Made by a program: the position numbers and the translations under genes. A stretch of DNA of 36,913 nucleotides from Bacteroidetes bacterium UBA4416. GTDB taxonomy: Bacteria; Bacteroidota; Bacteroidia; B-17B0; Aurantibacillaceae. The stretch lies in NCBI GenBank assembly GCA_002390745.1, contig DGQK01000002.1, forward strand, positions 50,160-87,072, read 5' to 3'. The notes below the pieces were generated by a model, which saw only the letters and a list, made by a program, of their open reading frames with translations, searched no databases and was not told the origin of the DNA. Shown here piece after piece: positions 1 through 6,844 of this stretch. The first letter of the stretch is position 1. Each line of letters opens with the position of its first letter.

Positions 1-70
1 CATGAATGGAAAAGACACGCAAAGAGGCAACAGGTATTTTGGAGATGGCTTCTAATCGTTTTTTTGTCTT

Positions 71-78
71 TATATTTG
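71..78 (+). promoter_or_regulatory. Candidate Bacteroidetes -7 promoter element
   Basis: TATATTTG matches the Bacteroidetes sigma-A -7 consensus TAnnTTTG exactly and lies 32 bp upstream of the first Crp/Fnr start codon. No convincing -33 TTG element is at the ideal distance. The match is read by eye and the assignment is inference. The preceding 70 bases hold no recognisable gene. Confidence 0.4.
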
Positions 79-109
79 TGATACCGTGTTATGAAACAAT
101 AAGCGTGAG

Positions 110-727
110 ATGACAAAACGTAACACCATATTCAGCGATCCTGATTTGAGTTCGGACATTGAAAAGTATGCCAGGCATAAGGTCATTGAAAAAGGTGACA
201 TTTTGATCAGGCCCGGGGATGAAATTGTTTATATTCCGGTTGTTTTGAAGGGAAGCATCCGAATTATCAGGCAGGACATGGATGGGCAGGAAGTTTTCCT
301 GTACCACCTTTATCCCGGCCAAACCTGCGCCATGTCGTTAACCTGTTGCCAGTCCGGAAAAAAAAGCATGATCAAAGCAATCGCCGAAACTGAGTCTGAA
401 ATACTTCAAATACCGGTTCGCATGACTGAGGATTGGTATAAATATCCGGAGTGGAAAGCTTATATCAGCAACAACTATGCTAATCGCTTTGCCGAATTGC
501 TACAAACTATCGACCTGATCGCCTTCAGCAACATGGATAAACAATTACTGCATTACCTGGAAGAACGCTCGAAAGCCTTGAATACAAGGGTGATTGAGAT
601 CACGCACCAGGAAATAGCGGATGAACTTCATGCACACCGGGAAGCCATAAGCAGATTGCTCCGTGTGATGGAGCAGAAGAAACTGGTTAAATTGGGAAGG
701 AACAACATTGAAGTCTTAACGACTTAG
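110..727 (+). CDS. Crp/Fnr family transcriptional regulator (cysteine-bearing)
   Basis: This is a 205-aa cytoplasmic regulator with the family's usual length and order. A cNMP-binding-type beta-barrel covers about residues 20-105, a dimerisation helix about 115-145, and a C-terminal helix-turn-helix about 165-195 (ITHQEIADELHAHREAISRL). A cluster C73, C79, C80 lies in the barrel (QTCAMSLTCC). Cysteines placed there could sense redox state or persulfide, but that is inference. The gene stands first in a run of rhodanese and thioredoxin genes on the same strand, so it probably controls sulfur or redox homeostasis. ATG 110 gives the full domain and lies just after a TAnnTTTG element. The effector is unknown. 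Confidence 0.93.
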   Translation: MTKRNTIFSDPDLSSDIEKYARHKVIEKGDILIRPGDEIVYIPVVLKGSIRIIRQDMDGQEVFLYHLYPGQTCAMSLTCCQSGKKSMIKAIAETESEILQIPVRMTEDWYKYPEWKAYISNNYANRFAELLQTIDLIAFSNMDKQLLHYLEERSKALNTRVIEITHQEIADELHAHREAISRLLRVMEQKKLVKLGRNNIEVLTT

Positions 728-783
728 CTGACGAAGATCATATCGCCAGCTGACCTCTGTTATTTTTTTCTCCTCCAAACAGC

Positions 784-800
784 TTTACTATTGCAGTAAA
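784..800 (+). repeat. Short inverted repeat upstream of the DUF2892 gene
   Basis: TTTACT and AGTAAA form perfect 6-bp arms around a 5-nt spacer, 10 bp before the start codon at 811. It may be an operator or a chance AT-rich repeat. No regulator can be assigned from sequence alone. Confidence 0.25.
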
Positions 801-810
801 AACAGATGTC

Positions 811-1014
811 ATGAAAAAGAACATGGGAACTACAGACAAGGTTATCAGGATACTGGTGGCATTGCTTATCATAGTACTGTACTTTACACATCAAATCAGC
901 GGCACCCTGGCCATTATCGGGTTAATTTTATCGGCCGTTTTCATCTTAACGAGCTTTATAAGCTTTTGCCCGCTTTACCTGCCCTTTGGCATTTCTACCA
1001 GGAAAAAGGAGTAG
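811..1014 (+). CDS. Small inner-membrane protein, DUF2892/YgaP-like
   Basis: This 67-aa protein has two hydrophobic helices (about residues 11-26 and 31-50) separated by a short turn, followed by CPLYLPFGISTRKK. The opening MKKNMGTTDKVIRI and the C-P-x-Y-x-P-F-G-I-x-T end are typical of the DUF2892 family. That domain is found alone or fused to rhodanese, as in E. coli YgaP. Rhodanese genes follow directly, so it may be the split membrane partner of a YgaP-type sulfurtransferase. It lies 83 bp after the regulator and is followed by a good terminator, so it can be its own transcript. The molecular role is unproven. Confidence 0.85.
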   Translation: MKKNMGTTDKVIRILVALLIIVLYFTHQISGTLAIIGLILSAVFILTSFISFCPLYLPFGISTRKKE

Positions 1015-1032
1015 AAGCCATTATTCCCATTT

Positions 1033-1069
1033 AAAAAGCAGGCAACCAGAAGGCCTGCTTTTTTTATTT
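1033..1069 (+). terminator. Rho-independent terminator
   Basis: The 6-bp GC-rich stem GCAGGC/GCCTGC (1038-1043 with 1053-1058) is extended by A/T pairs and followed by a run of seven T. It lies 20 bp after the DUF2892 stop codon and closes that transcription unit. Confidence 0.85.
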
Positions 1070-1159
1070 GCAACAATCTGAGGCTAATCCAACAAATGTT
1101 CCCAACAAGGCTTTATGGAGTTTGGATATTTGCAGTGCAATTAAAATCCATTCGTATAC

Positions 1160-1381
1160 ATGAAAGCCATACTTATAAAATACAAAGCTGAGGCGCTTGG
1201 AGCAGCGCTCGGCGCAATGGCCGGTTGGGCTTATTGGTATTTCGTGGGATGTTCAAGCGGAAGCTGTGCCATTAGCTCAAGCCCCGTTAACAGCACGCTG
1301 TACGGGGCATTTATGGGTGGAATAGCCGGAAGCATGTTTAAAAAACCAGAAAAGCAAGATCATAAAAACCAAACCAAATGA
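1160..1381 (+). CDS. Small glycine-zipper membrane protein, DUF6132-like
   Basis: This 73-aa protein has an Ala/Gly-rich hydrophobic segment (about residues 12-29), a cysteine pair in VGCSSGSCAI, and a second Gly-rich helix (about 46-60) ending in a basic tail. The arrangement matches the small DUF6132 proteins that accompany rhodanese genes in Bacteroidetes; the match is from memory. The stop codon overlaps the next start (ATGA at 1378-1381), so the two are translationally coupled. This suggests a membrane partner for the sulfurtransferase. No catalytic function is evident. Confidence 0.78.
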   Translation: MKAILIKYKAEALGAALGAMAGWAYWYFVGCSSGSCAISSSPVNSTLYGAFMGGIAGSMFKKPEKQDHKNQTK

Positions 1382-1650
1382 AACCTATAGAAGAATTAAT
1401 CAAATCGGGCCAGGCTGCCATTGTGGATGTAAGAACTCCTTCTGAATTTATGGGAGGCCATGTCAACGGAAGCATTAATATTCCCTTACAGGAAGTACCG
1501 GCACGTATAGCGGAATTCAAAAAAATGAAAAATATTGTTTTGTGCTGCGCATCGGGGAACAGAAGCGGCCAGGCCACAGCCTACCTAAAGCAACAGGGCA
1601 TCGAATGCGAAAACGGAGGCTCATGGCTGGAAGTGAATGGTTATTGTTAA
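1378..1650 (+). CDS. Single-domain rhodanese-like sulfurtransferase
   Basis: This 90-aa protein is a complete single rhodanese domain, likely cytoplasmic. Visible signatures are the VDVRTPSEFMGGHVNGSINI strand-loop and the active-site loop CASGNRS, with Cys57 and Arg62 in the C-x4-R pattern. An extra cysteine (C56) precedes the catalytic one, and the protein ends in Cys. The family carries sulfane sulfur as a cysteine persulfide, for example from thiosulfate, polysulfide or glutathione persulfide, to thiol acceptors. The 4-bp overlap with the upstream membrane protein and the thioredoxin downstream fit a persulfide relay. The physiological donor and acceptor are not known. Confidence 0.92.
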   Translation: MKPIEELIKSGQAAIVDVRTPSEFMGGHVNGSINIPLQEVPARIAEFKKMKNIVLCCASGNRSGQATAYLKQQGIECENGGSWLEVNGYC

Positions 1651-1668
1651 CTCATAAATAAACGAAAC

Positions 1669-1986
1669 ATGATACAGGCAATAAAAACGATTTTAGGCAT
1701 AGGCCCTAAAGTCAATCTCGGGGAACTAATCGCCAATGGCGCTACAATACTTGATGTACGAACAAAAGGCGAATATGCATCGGGCCACGTGAAAGGATCC
1801 ATCAATATTCCACTTGATCAGTTATCGGGACACTTAACTAAATTAAAAGACAAGGGGCATCCGATTATCACGTGCTGTGCCTCAGGCATGAGAAGCTCTT
1901 CTGCGAAGAGCTTTCTTAAAAGACAAGGGTACACCAATGTTCACAATGCAGGACCATGGGTAACGCTTACCAGGTACCGCAACTAA
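1669..1986 (+). CDS. Single-domain rhodanese-like sulfurtransferase (second copy)
   Basis: This 105-aa rhodanese starts 18 bp after the preceding one and is its paralogue. It shares the LDVRTKGEYASGHVKGSINI block and a CCASGMRS loop, with Cys70 and Arg75 as the expected catalytic pair. A hydrophobic N-terminal stretch (MIQAIKTILGIGPKVNL) is too short and polar for a clear signal peptide. Duplicated rhodaneses with different loop residues (CASGNRS against CASGMRS) suggest different sulfur donors or acceptors. Co-directional spacing puts it in the same operon. Confidence 0.92.
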   Translation: MIQAIKTILGIGPKVNLGELIANGATILDVRTKGEYASGHVKGSINIPLDQLSGHLTKLKDKGHPIITCCASGMRSSSAKSFLKRQGYTNVHNAGPWVTLTRYRN

Positions 1987-2176
1987 AAACCCTGACAAAC
2001 ACGTGAAACAAGGGCTCGGGGCCGACCGGACCTTTTGCGGACACGAAGCTTAGCCCGGATACTAAGGCCGGACATGAGCCGGCGTGTGGTGTACAGTGTA
2101 CCTTCAGAAAAAAATCAATAGAAGTAACTATGCTACGATGATGTAGCTGTGCCATTGAAAACATGCAAGAATTAAG
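1987..2176 (+). other. 190-bp intergenic spacer with possible secondary structure
   Basis: No credible gene is present between the second rhodanese and the thioredoxin. The stretch from about 2010 to 2100 is more GC-rich than its surroundings. It contains GCCGG/CCGGC arms (2067-2071 and 2079-2083) and a near-palindrome GGTGTAC/GTGTACC. There is no T-run typical of a terminator. It may be a structured leader, but this is weak. Confidence 0.25.
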
Positions 2177-2479
2177 ATGAATATGCCGGGCTTTCATGAA
2201 CTCATACGTGCGGAGAAACCGGTATTGATCGACTTTTATGCCGAGTGGTGCGGGCCATGCAGGATGATGGTTCCTATACTTGAACAATTGAAGAAGATGA
2301 TCGGCGACAAGGCCACCATCATTAAAATCGATGTTGATAAGAACCCCGAAGCCGCGGAGAAATACAAGGTAAGAGGGGTTCCGATATTGATGGTATTGAA
2401 GCAGGGCGACCTGAGGTGGAGGCAATCAGGCGTTGTACCTGCTGATCATTTAAAAATGATCATTGAACTTCATACTTAA
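2177..2479 (+). CDS. Thioredoxin
   Basis: This 100-aa cytoplasmic protein has the thioredoxin fold. The redox motif W-C-G-P-C has Cys25 and Cys28, and the cis-proline in RGVPI is Pro69. It is close to the 105-110 aa typical of thioredoxins, and no signal peptide is seen. The family reduces disulfides and can regenerate persulfidated rhodaneses, which fits its position two genes after the sulfurtransferases. An alternative start two codons downstream (MPGF) would not change the fold. Confidence 0.92.
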   Translation: MNMPGFHELIRAEKPVLIDFYAEWCGPCRMMVPILEQLKKMIGDKATIIKIDVDKNPEAAEKYKVRGVPILMVLKQGDLRWRQSGVVPADHLKMIIELHT

Positions 2480-2535
2480 GCGCTGAAACCAAGCTGATCT
2501 TTGAATCTCAGATAAAACCAATAACAAAAAAACCA

Positions 2536-3267
2536 ATGAAAACTGTTGCTTATATAGCCCTTTTATGTTCGCTGGCAGGAGCGTCTTCCTGCCAGAATCA
2601 AAGTACCGGAGTCCGTGATTCCAAGCCTGTAAATGCGACTATTCCGGTAGACGAGTTCGAGAAGAAACTATTGGAAAAAGATGTTCAGCTCATTGATGTA
2701 AGAACGCCTGAGGAATTTAACCAGGGCCACCTGAAAGGCGCGCTGAATTACGACATCAATTCGAGCGGATTCCAGGATCAACTATCCAGATTATCCAGGG
2801 ACAAGGTGGTGTTGGTGTATTGCCTATCGGGTGGCCGCAGCGCCTCTGCGGCAGGATTACTGGCGGCAAAGGGCTTTACGGAAATTTACAACATGCAGGG
2901 TGGCATCATGAAATGGAATGCCGCCAAAAAACCTTTGGATTCAGGAACAGCAAGTCCTGCTCCCGGCGGCCTGTCCGTTAAGGAGTTCAATAAACTACTG
3001 GAATCGGATAAGCTTGTATTGATCGATTACCACGCGAAATGGTGTAAGCCCTGCGTAAAGATGGCGCCCATGCTGGAGGCCTTTGTTGACAAGCGGAAAG
3101 AGAACATGATGCTCATTAAAATTGACGCTGATAAAAACAAAGACCTTCTTCAGCAACAGGGAATTGAATCCATACCGGTATTAGAGCTCTATAAAGATGG
3201 CAAAAGGATCTGGAAGCACGAAGGAGAAATTGATGAAAAAACATTGATCATGGAAACTAACTTGTAA
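2536..3267 (+). CDS. Rhodanese-thioredoxin fusion lipoprotein
   Basis: This 243-aa protein is a two-domain fusion. Residues 1-19 look like a lipoprotein signal ending in the lipobox A-S-S-C with Cys19, so it is probably periplasmic and membrane-anchored. A rhodanese domain (about 35-130) carries LIDVRTPEEFNQGHLKGALN and the loop CLSGGRS (Cys96, Arg101). A Pro/Ala/Gly linker (about 138-146) leads to a thioredoxin domain (about 147-243) with W-C-K-P-C (Cys170, Cys173) and a proline at SIPVLEL. The covalent coupling suggests that the thioredoxin half removes sulfur or reduces the persulfide made on the rhodanese half, probably outside the cytoplasm. CKPC in place of CGPC shifts redox potential in known thioredoxin-fold proteins. 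Confidence 0.92.
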   Translation: MKTVAYIALLCSLAGASSCQNQSTGVRDSKPVNATIPVDEFEKKLLEKDVQLIDVRTPEEFNQGHLKGALNYDINSSGFQDQLSRLSRDKVVLVYCLSGGRSASAAGLLAAKGFTEIYNMQGGIMKWNAAKKPLDSGTASPAPGGLSVKEFNKLLESDKLVLIDYHAKWCKPCVKMAPMLEAFVDKRKENMMLIKIDADKNKDLLQQQGIESIPVLELYKDGKRIWKHEGEIDEKTLIMETNL

Positions 3268-3272
3268 AAGCG

Positions 3273-3680
3273 ATGAAAGACTTAATAATCGGCAAACGGG
3301 GAGCCTTAAGCAATTGGATCAGGCAGTTTGCAACGGTAATAGACATAGACAAAAAAATGTATAAGATCCAGGAAGGGCTGTTAGGGGTTTTTAAGTGGGG
3401 CGCATTTAAGCCCCTGCCGAAGATCGATTATGTATTGGTATTCAGAAGCCTTTTTGCCAAATGCGAAGCCTGCTCGCTTGAGCAATACGAGAACAACCCA
3501 AATGCGTATTTCCAGGTGAGCCTTGTGTACAATAAGAACCGGAGGATCATTGTTGAAGAAACAAAGAGCAAAGAAGAAGCCTTTGCGCTGGCCAGGGCAG
3601 TTGCAGTGGGCTTAAACACCAGGCTCAGAGATTCGGCAAGCATCCGGGGACAAAGCTCCTGGCTGAGTCTTATTTCATGA
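3273..3680 (+). CDS. Conserved-looking hypothetical protein
   Basis: I do not recognise this 135-aa protein. It starts 5 bp after the fusion lipoprotein, so it belongs to the same operon. It has no signal peptide and no clear membrane segment. The sequence alternates short strands (TVIDIDKKMYKIQEGL, KIDYVLVFRS, YFQVSLVYNKNRRIIVEETK) and ends in a helix (EEAFALARAVAVGLNTRL), a layout that could suit a small PH-like or beta-sandwich fold. Two cysteines occur close together (KCEACSLE). Its position suggests a role with the sulfur relay, but no function can be assigned. Confidence 0.75.
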   Translation: MKDLIIGKRGALSNWIRQFATVIDIDKKMYKIQEGLLGVFKWGAFKPLPKIDYVLVFRSLFAKCEACSLEQYENNPNAYFQVSLVYNKNRRIIVEETKSKEEAFALARAVAVGLNTRLRDSASIRGQSSWLSLIS

Positions 3681-3745
3681 GCTGCTTGCTAAACCCGCCT
3701 TGATTGCCATCATCGGAGAAACCCTTTTTATTGGTATTTTTGGAT

Positions 3746-4309
3746 ATGCAAAAGCTGTTTTCTCAAATAGAAACTATACATCCAATCAGCCCGGCCGCCG
3801 CGAAGGCTCTTTCCCTGATCGGCAAAGAGGTAAGTTTTTCTAAAGGCAGGAATATACAGGAAATAGGACATACCTGCAAGACCCTCTACTTCGTAAAAAA
3901 AGGTGTCGTCCGTATTTATTATTTCAAAGAAGCAATTGATATCACTGAGAGTTTTGAATTTGAGAATGCCTTTGTAGCGAGAGCAGAAAGCTTATTTACA
4001 GGAAAACCTTCACGAAAAGCGATACAGGCCATTGAAGACACAACGTTAATTGCTATTGACGCAGATAAAATGTTCGGGCAATTTGATACTCATCCGGATT
4101 TGGAGCGTCTTTTTAGAAAAATAATTGAAACATCCTATGTACATACTGTCAACCGGATTGAAAGTTTGCAGTTCAATACAGCCGAGGAACGTTATAAAGC
4201 ACTACTTAAAGCCGCGCCCGATGTGCTGAAGAGAATTCCCTTGAAGTATGTTGCTTCTTATCTTGGGATCACCCAGGTTAGCCTGAGCCGGATCAGAGGA
4301 ATAAAGTGA
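3746..4309 (+). CDS. Crp/Fnr family transcriptional regulator
   Basis: With the start at 3746 (MQKLFSQIETIHPISPAA) the product is 187 aa, the usual size for this Bacteroidetes subfamily. A longer start at 3704 would add 14 hydrophobic residues not seen in the family. A cNMP-binding-like barrel covers about residues 20-115, followed by a helix and a C-terminal helix-turn-helix (YVASYLGITQVSLSRIRGI) that ends almost at the stop codon. The glycine- and arginine-rich cAMP pocket is not evident, so the ligand may not be cAMP. A perfect palindrome just downstream, before the methyltransferase gene, is a candidate binding site. Confidence 0.9.
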   Translation: MQKLFSQIETIHPISPAAAKALSLIGKEVSFSKGRNIQEIGHTCKTLYFVKKGVVRIYYFKEAIDITESFEFENAFVARAESLFTGKPSRKAIQAIEDTTLIAIDADKMFGQFDTHPDLERLFRKIIETSYVHTVNRIESLQFNTAEERYKALLKAAPDVLKRIPLKYVASYLGITQVSLSRIRGIK

Positions 4310-4311
4310 TT

Positions 4312-4329
4312 ATTTATCATATGATAAAT
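4312..4329. promoter_or_regulatory. Perfect 18-bp palindrome, candidate Crp/Fnr operator
   Basis: ATTTATCATATGATAAAT reads identically on both strands. Its centre (4320.5) lies about 40 bp upstream of the start site predicted from the TAnnTTTG element at 4350-4357. That is the class II activator position used by Crp/Fnr proteins, and a Crp/Fnr gene ends 2 bp before it. Regulation of the methyltransferase by that protein is inference. Confidence 0.55.
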
Positions 4330-4349
4330 CTTTTCTCTTAGAGCCAAAA

Positions 4350-4357
4350 TACCTTTG
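4350..4357 (+). promoter_or_regulatory. Bacteroidetes -7 promoter element
   Basis: TACCTTTG matches TAnnTTTG exactly, 16 bp before the methyltransferase start codon. With the palindrome upstream it forms a plausible activator-dependent promoter. Confidence 0.5.
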
Positions 4358-4373
4358 CTTAAATATCTTAAGC

Positions 4374-5000
4374 ATGGAAAATTTTGATCGCAAAAAGCAC
4401 TGGGAAACCATCTATACCACTAAGGAATCAGAACACTGTAGTTGGTTTCAACCAACCCCGGTAACGTCATTAGAATTTATCGGGCAATACGGCCTTTCAA
4501 AATCTTCCAAAATCATTGATATTGGAGGTGGTGATAGTTTCCTGGCTGATAGTTTAATAGAAAAAGGCTACACGGACATCACCGTCATGGATATTTCCGA
4601 AGCTGCCCTGGAAAGAGCAAAACAACGGCTCAAAAATAAAGCGAATCAGGTAAAATGGATTGTAGGAGATGCGGCCCGCTTTGCCCCTCCGGAAAAATAT
4701 GATCTTTGGCATGACAGGGCAGCCTTTCATTTTCTCACAGATCAGCGTGATGTGGAAAGTTATTCCATCACAGCGAAAAATGCGTTGAATGAGCAGGGGA
4801 TATTAGTGCTTGGGACGTTTTCTGAAAATGGCCCGAAAAAATGCAGCGGGATAGAGGTAAACCGGTACTCTCAGGAAGGCCTTTCAAAAGTGTTTGAACA
4901 GGGCTTTAAAAAGCTGAAGTGTGTAAATGTCGACCACCCTACGCCATTTAATACCACCCAGAACTTTACCTTTTGCAGCTTTCAGAGACTGACAAATTAG
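4374..5000 (+). CDS. Class I SAM-dependent methyltransferase
   Basis: This 208-aa cytoplasmic protein has the Rossmann methyltransferase fold. Motif I (KIIDIGGGDS, about residues 46-55) binds the methionine part of SAM, an acidic loop (VMDIS) follows, and then GDAARF and a WHDRAAFHFL motif. The opening HWETIYTTKESEHCSWFQ is typical of a protein or small-molecule methyltransferase group related to CSKMT/METTL10 and tellurite-resistance-like enzymes; this match is from memory. The substrate cannot be read from the sequence. It is downstream of a Crp/Fnr regulator and has its own candidate promoter. Confidence 0.9.
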   Translation: MENFDRKKHWETIYTTKESEHCSWFQPTPVTSLEFIGQYGLSKSSKIIDIGGGDSFLADSLIEKGYTDITVMDISEAALERAKQRLKNKANQVKWIVGDAARFAPPEKYDLWHDRAAFHFLTDQRDVESYSITAKNALNEQGILVLGTFSENGPKKCSGIEVNRYSQEGLSKVFEQGFKKLKCVNVDHPTPFNTTQNFTFCSFQRLTN

Positions 5001-5169
5001 CAGGCAGAAACCCGGGATACCGGAAGGCAAGCTGATCCGTTCCATGCCCATCAGGAAACGGCGATGCTATTTTTTACCTGCCCGGATCAATCGTAATACA
5101 AAGTAGCAAACAAAACCTGCCCGATAATTCCGGAAGACCAATCGCTGAATGATCCATGCTTCACTGATG

Positions 5170-5907
5170 CTAATTTGCCAGCAGCCATGTGTTCAATGCA
5201 TCCAGCTCTTCCGGGATAATCTGATGCCCCATGTCGAATTCATGGTAACTGCATCTCGCATCCAGCTGCTCCAGGTACGTTTTAGCCTCTCTGGCAAACG
5301 CGATGGGCAGCACCCCATCCTGTGTTCCGTGTGCAATAAACAGTTTTAATGTATGAAGCTCAGGCGTTTTCTTCACCTCGCTTCTTATCTCCTGGAGGAT
5401 CCTGCCGCTAAGGCATATAACACCCTTGACCATCTCCGGATGCAGAAGCCCGATGCTGCAACTCATGATCGCGCCCTGGCTAAAACCACCCAGATACACT
5501 TCATCAATGCCGTATTTAGCTTTCACCTGTGCGATGAACGTGAGTATCGCCTCCCGGCTCTGAGCCTCCTGCTCTTTATTGAATACCGGTTTCCCGGTCG
5601 AAAAATCCACTTGATACCAGGCATAGCTGCCGGCTGACAGCGTAAATTTCCCACGCGGACAAATGATATAATAATCTTTGGGGAAATGGCCGGCCAGGCC
5701 AAACAGATCTTCTTCGTTGCTTCCCACGCCATGCAACAGCACCATCGCTTTCTTCTTTTCCGATTTTACCTGAGGCTCTGCTATCAGGTAGTTTAATGCC
5801 AGGCTATCTGCCGAAATAAAATGATTTGTTTCCATCGTTGATTTTTCTCCTTTACATAGCTGCATGCCCAGCATGCAGGTGATTAAATAGATGAACGTTG
5901 TCTTCAT
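5170..5907 (-). CDS. Alpha/beta-hydrolase, phospholipase/carboxylesterase type
   Basis: This 245-aa serine hydrolase belongs to the YpfH/carboxylesterase-like group. Visible elements are the oxyanion loop LLHGVGSNEEDL, the nucleophile elbow GFSQG with Ser143, the acid Asp197 in HGTQDGVLP and His228 in DMGHQI. The first 18-20 residues are hydrophobic and contain cysteine (YLITCMLGMQLCKG), so an export or lipoprotein signal is possible. A shorter start at residue 25 would give a cytoplasmic form. Its ATG overlaps the upstream dioxygenase stop as TAATG, so the two are translationally coupled and probably act on related compounds. The substrate is unknown; small esters are typical of the family. 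Confidence 0.9.
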   Translation of the reverse strand: MKTTFIYLITCMLGMQLCKGEKSTMETNHFISADSLALNYLIAEPQVKSEKKKAMVLLHGVGSNEEDLFGLAGHFPKDYYIICPRGKFTLSAGSYAWYQVDFSTGKPVFNKEQEAQSREAILTFIAQVKAKYGIDEVYLGGFSQGAIMSCSIGLLHPEMVKGVICLSGRILQEIRSEVKKTPELHTLKLFIAHGTQDGVLPIAFAREAKTYLEQLDARCSYHEFDMGHQIIPEELDALNTWLLAN

Positions 5908-6785
5908 TAGCCCAATTTGATGGAAGTCATTGTCAGTGCGCCTGCAACGGCCTTGTCGTTAAAAAAAGACACGCTGTCGTTACTTCCTTTCAATCCTAAT
6001 GTATAGATCATCGGCAAATAATGTTCTGGGGTCGGAATGGCAAGCTGTGCCTCCCTGCCCAGCTCACTGTAATGGATCAACGGCTTATGATCGCCATCCG
6101 CGATCAGGGATTTGAACTTGTTATTGATGGTAATCGCCCAGTCAAACCCGAATTCATCGTTTAGTTTATCCCAGGCAACCATCCCAAGATTATGTACCAT
6201 ATTTCCACTTCCTATGATCAGAACGCCTTTTTTCCTCAACGAGTAAAGCTCCCTGGCGAGGTCGTAATGATAGCGGGCATCTTTTGTATAATCGATGCTT
6301 AACTGCAATACCGGAATGTTTGCTTTGGGATACATGTGGCGAACGACTGTCCAGGTGCCATGATCCAGACCCCAGTCATGATCCAATTCAACATGCGCCG
6401 ATTTGATAAGGCCTGCTGTTTCTTTTGCCAGTACGGGATTGCCGGGTGCCGGATACTGAACGTCGAACAGCGCCTGCGGGAATCCTCCAAAATCATGGAT
6501 CGTTTTGGGGAAATCCATGGCCGTAATTCTGGTGCCCCTGGTATACCAGTGGGCAGATACAACCAAAACGGCTTTCGGCTCGGGAATTTCCCTGGCCATT
6601 TGAGTCCACCTACGGCTGAATTCCGTGTCCTGTATGCCATTCATCGGCGATCCATGCCCTATAAAAAGAACCGGCATTAATTGTTCCTGTTCCTGCAAAT
6701 TATCTGTGAAATTTTTGAATGCAGATAACGTTGTTATTCCTACTGCTCCCATAACGACTGATTTTATAAATTCCTTACGTTCCAT
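5907..6785 (-). CDS. ygiD: Extradiol ring-cleavage dioxygenase, YgiD/DODA (LigB) family
   Basis: This 292-aa protein is homologous to 4,5-DOPA extradiol dioxygenases. Motifs are GHGSPMN (His44), SAHWYT (His79) and LDHGTW (His142), which provide metal ligands and catalytic histidine in the LigB superfamily. E. coli YgiD is about 260-270 aa. The extra N-terminal segment (about 30 residues, with hydrophobic VVMGAVGITTLSAF) looks like a signal peptide or membrane anchor, unusual for this enzyme. Family members cleave catechols such as L-DOPA with Zn or Fe. It is coupled to the esterase downstream and follows a 12-bp hairpin. The substrate here is not determinable. Confidence 0.88.
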   Translation of the reverse strand: MERKEFIKSVVMGAVGITTLSAFKNFTDNLQEQEQLMPVLFIGHGSPMNGIQDTEFSRRWTQMAREIPEPKAVLVVSAHWYTRGTRITAMDFPKTIHDFGGFPQALFDVQYPAPGNPVLAKETAGLIKSAHVELDHDWGLDHGTWTVVRHMYPKANIPVLQLSIDYTKDARYHYDLARELYSLRKKGVLIIGSGNMVHNLGMVAWDKLNDEFGFDWAITINNKFKSLIADGDHKPLIHYSELGREAQLAIPTPEHYLPMIYTLGLKGSNDSVSFFNDKAVAGALTMTSIKLG

Positions 6786-6808
6786 TTGTTTTTTTCAGAT
6801 GAATTTTA

Positions 6809-6838
6809 AACCGGAGAAGATTAAGCTCTTCTCCGGTT
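6809..6838 (-). terminator. Strong hairpin between SnoaL-like and dioxygenase genes
   Basis: A perfect 12-bp stem (AACCGGAGAAGA with TCTTCTCCGGTT, 6809-6820 and 6827-6838) encloses a 6-nt loop. On the minus strand it follows the SnoaL-like gene by 6 bp and precedes the dioxygenase start by about 23 bp. The T-tract is poor (TAAAATTC), so it may be a partial terminator or an mRNA processing and stability element. Confidence 0.55.
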
Positions 6839-6844
6839 GTTGAC

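Noticed and set aside
2..55. Short frame of 17 codons at the window start
   Set aside because: It is too short and has no supporting context.
1967..2425. Minus-strand frame of 152 aa over the rhodanese-thioredoxin spacer
   Set aside because: Most of it lies opposite the thioredoxin gene and has no domain signature.
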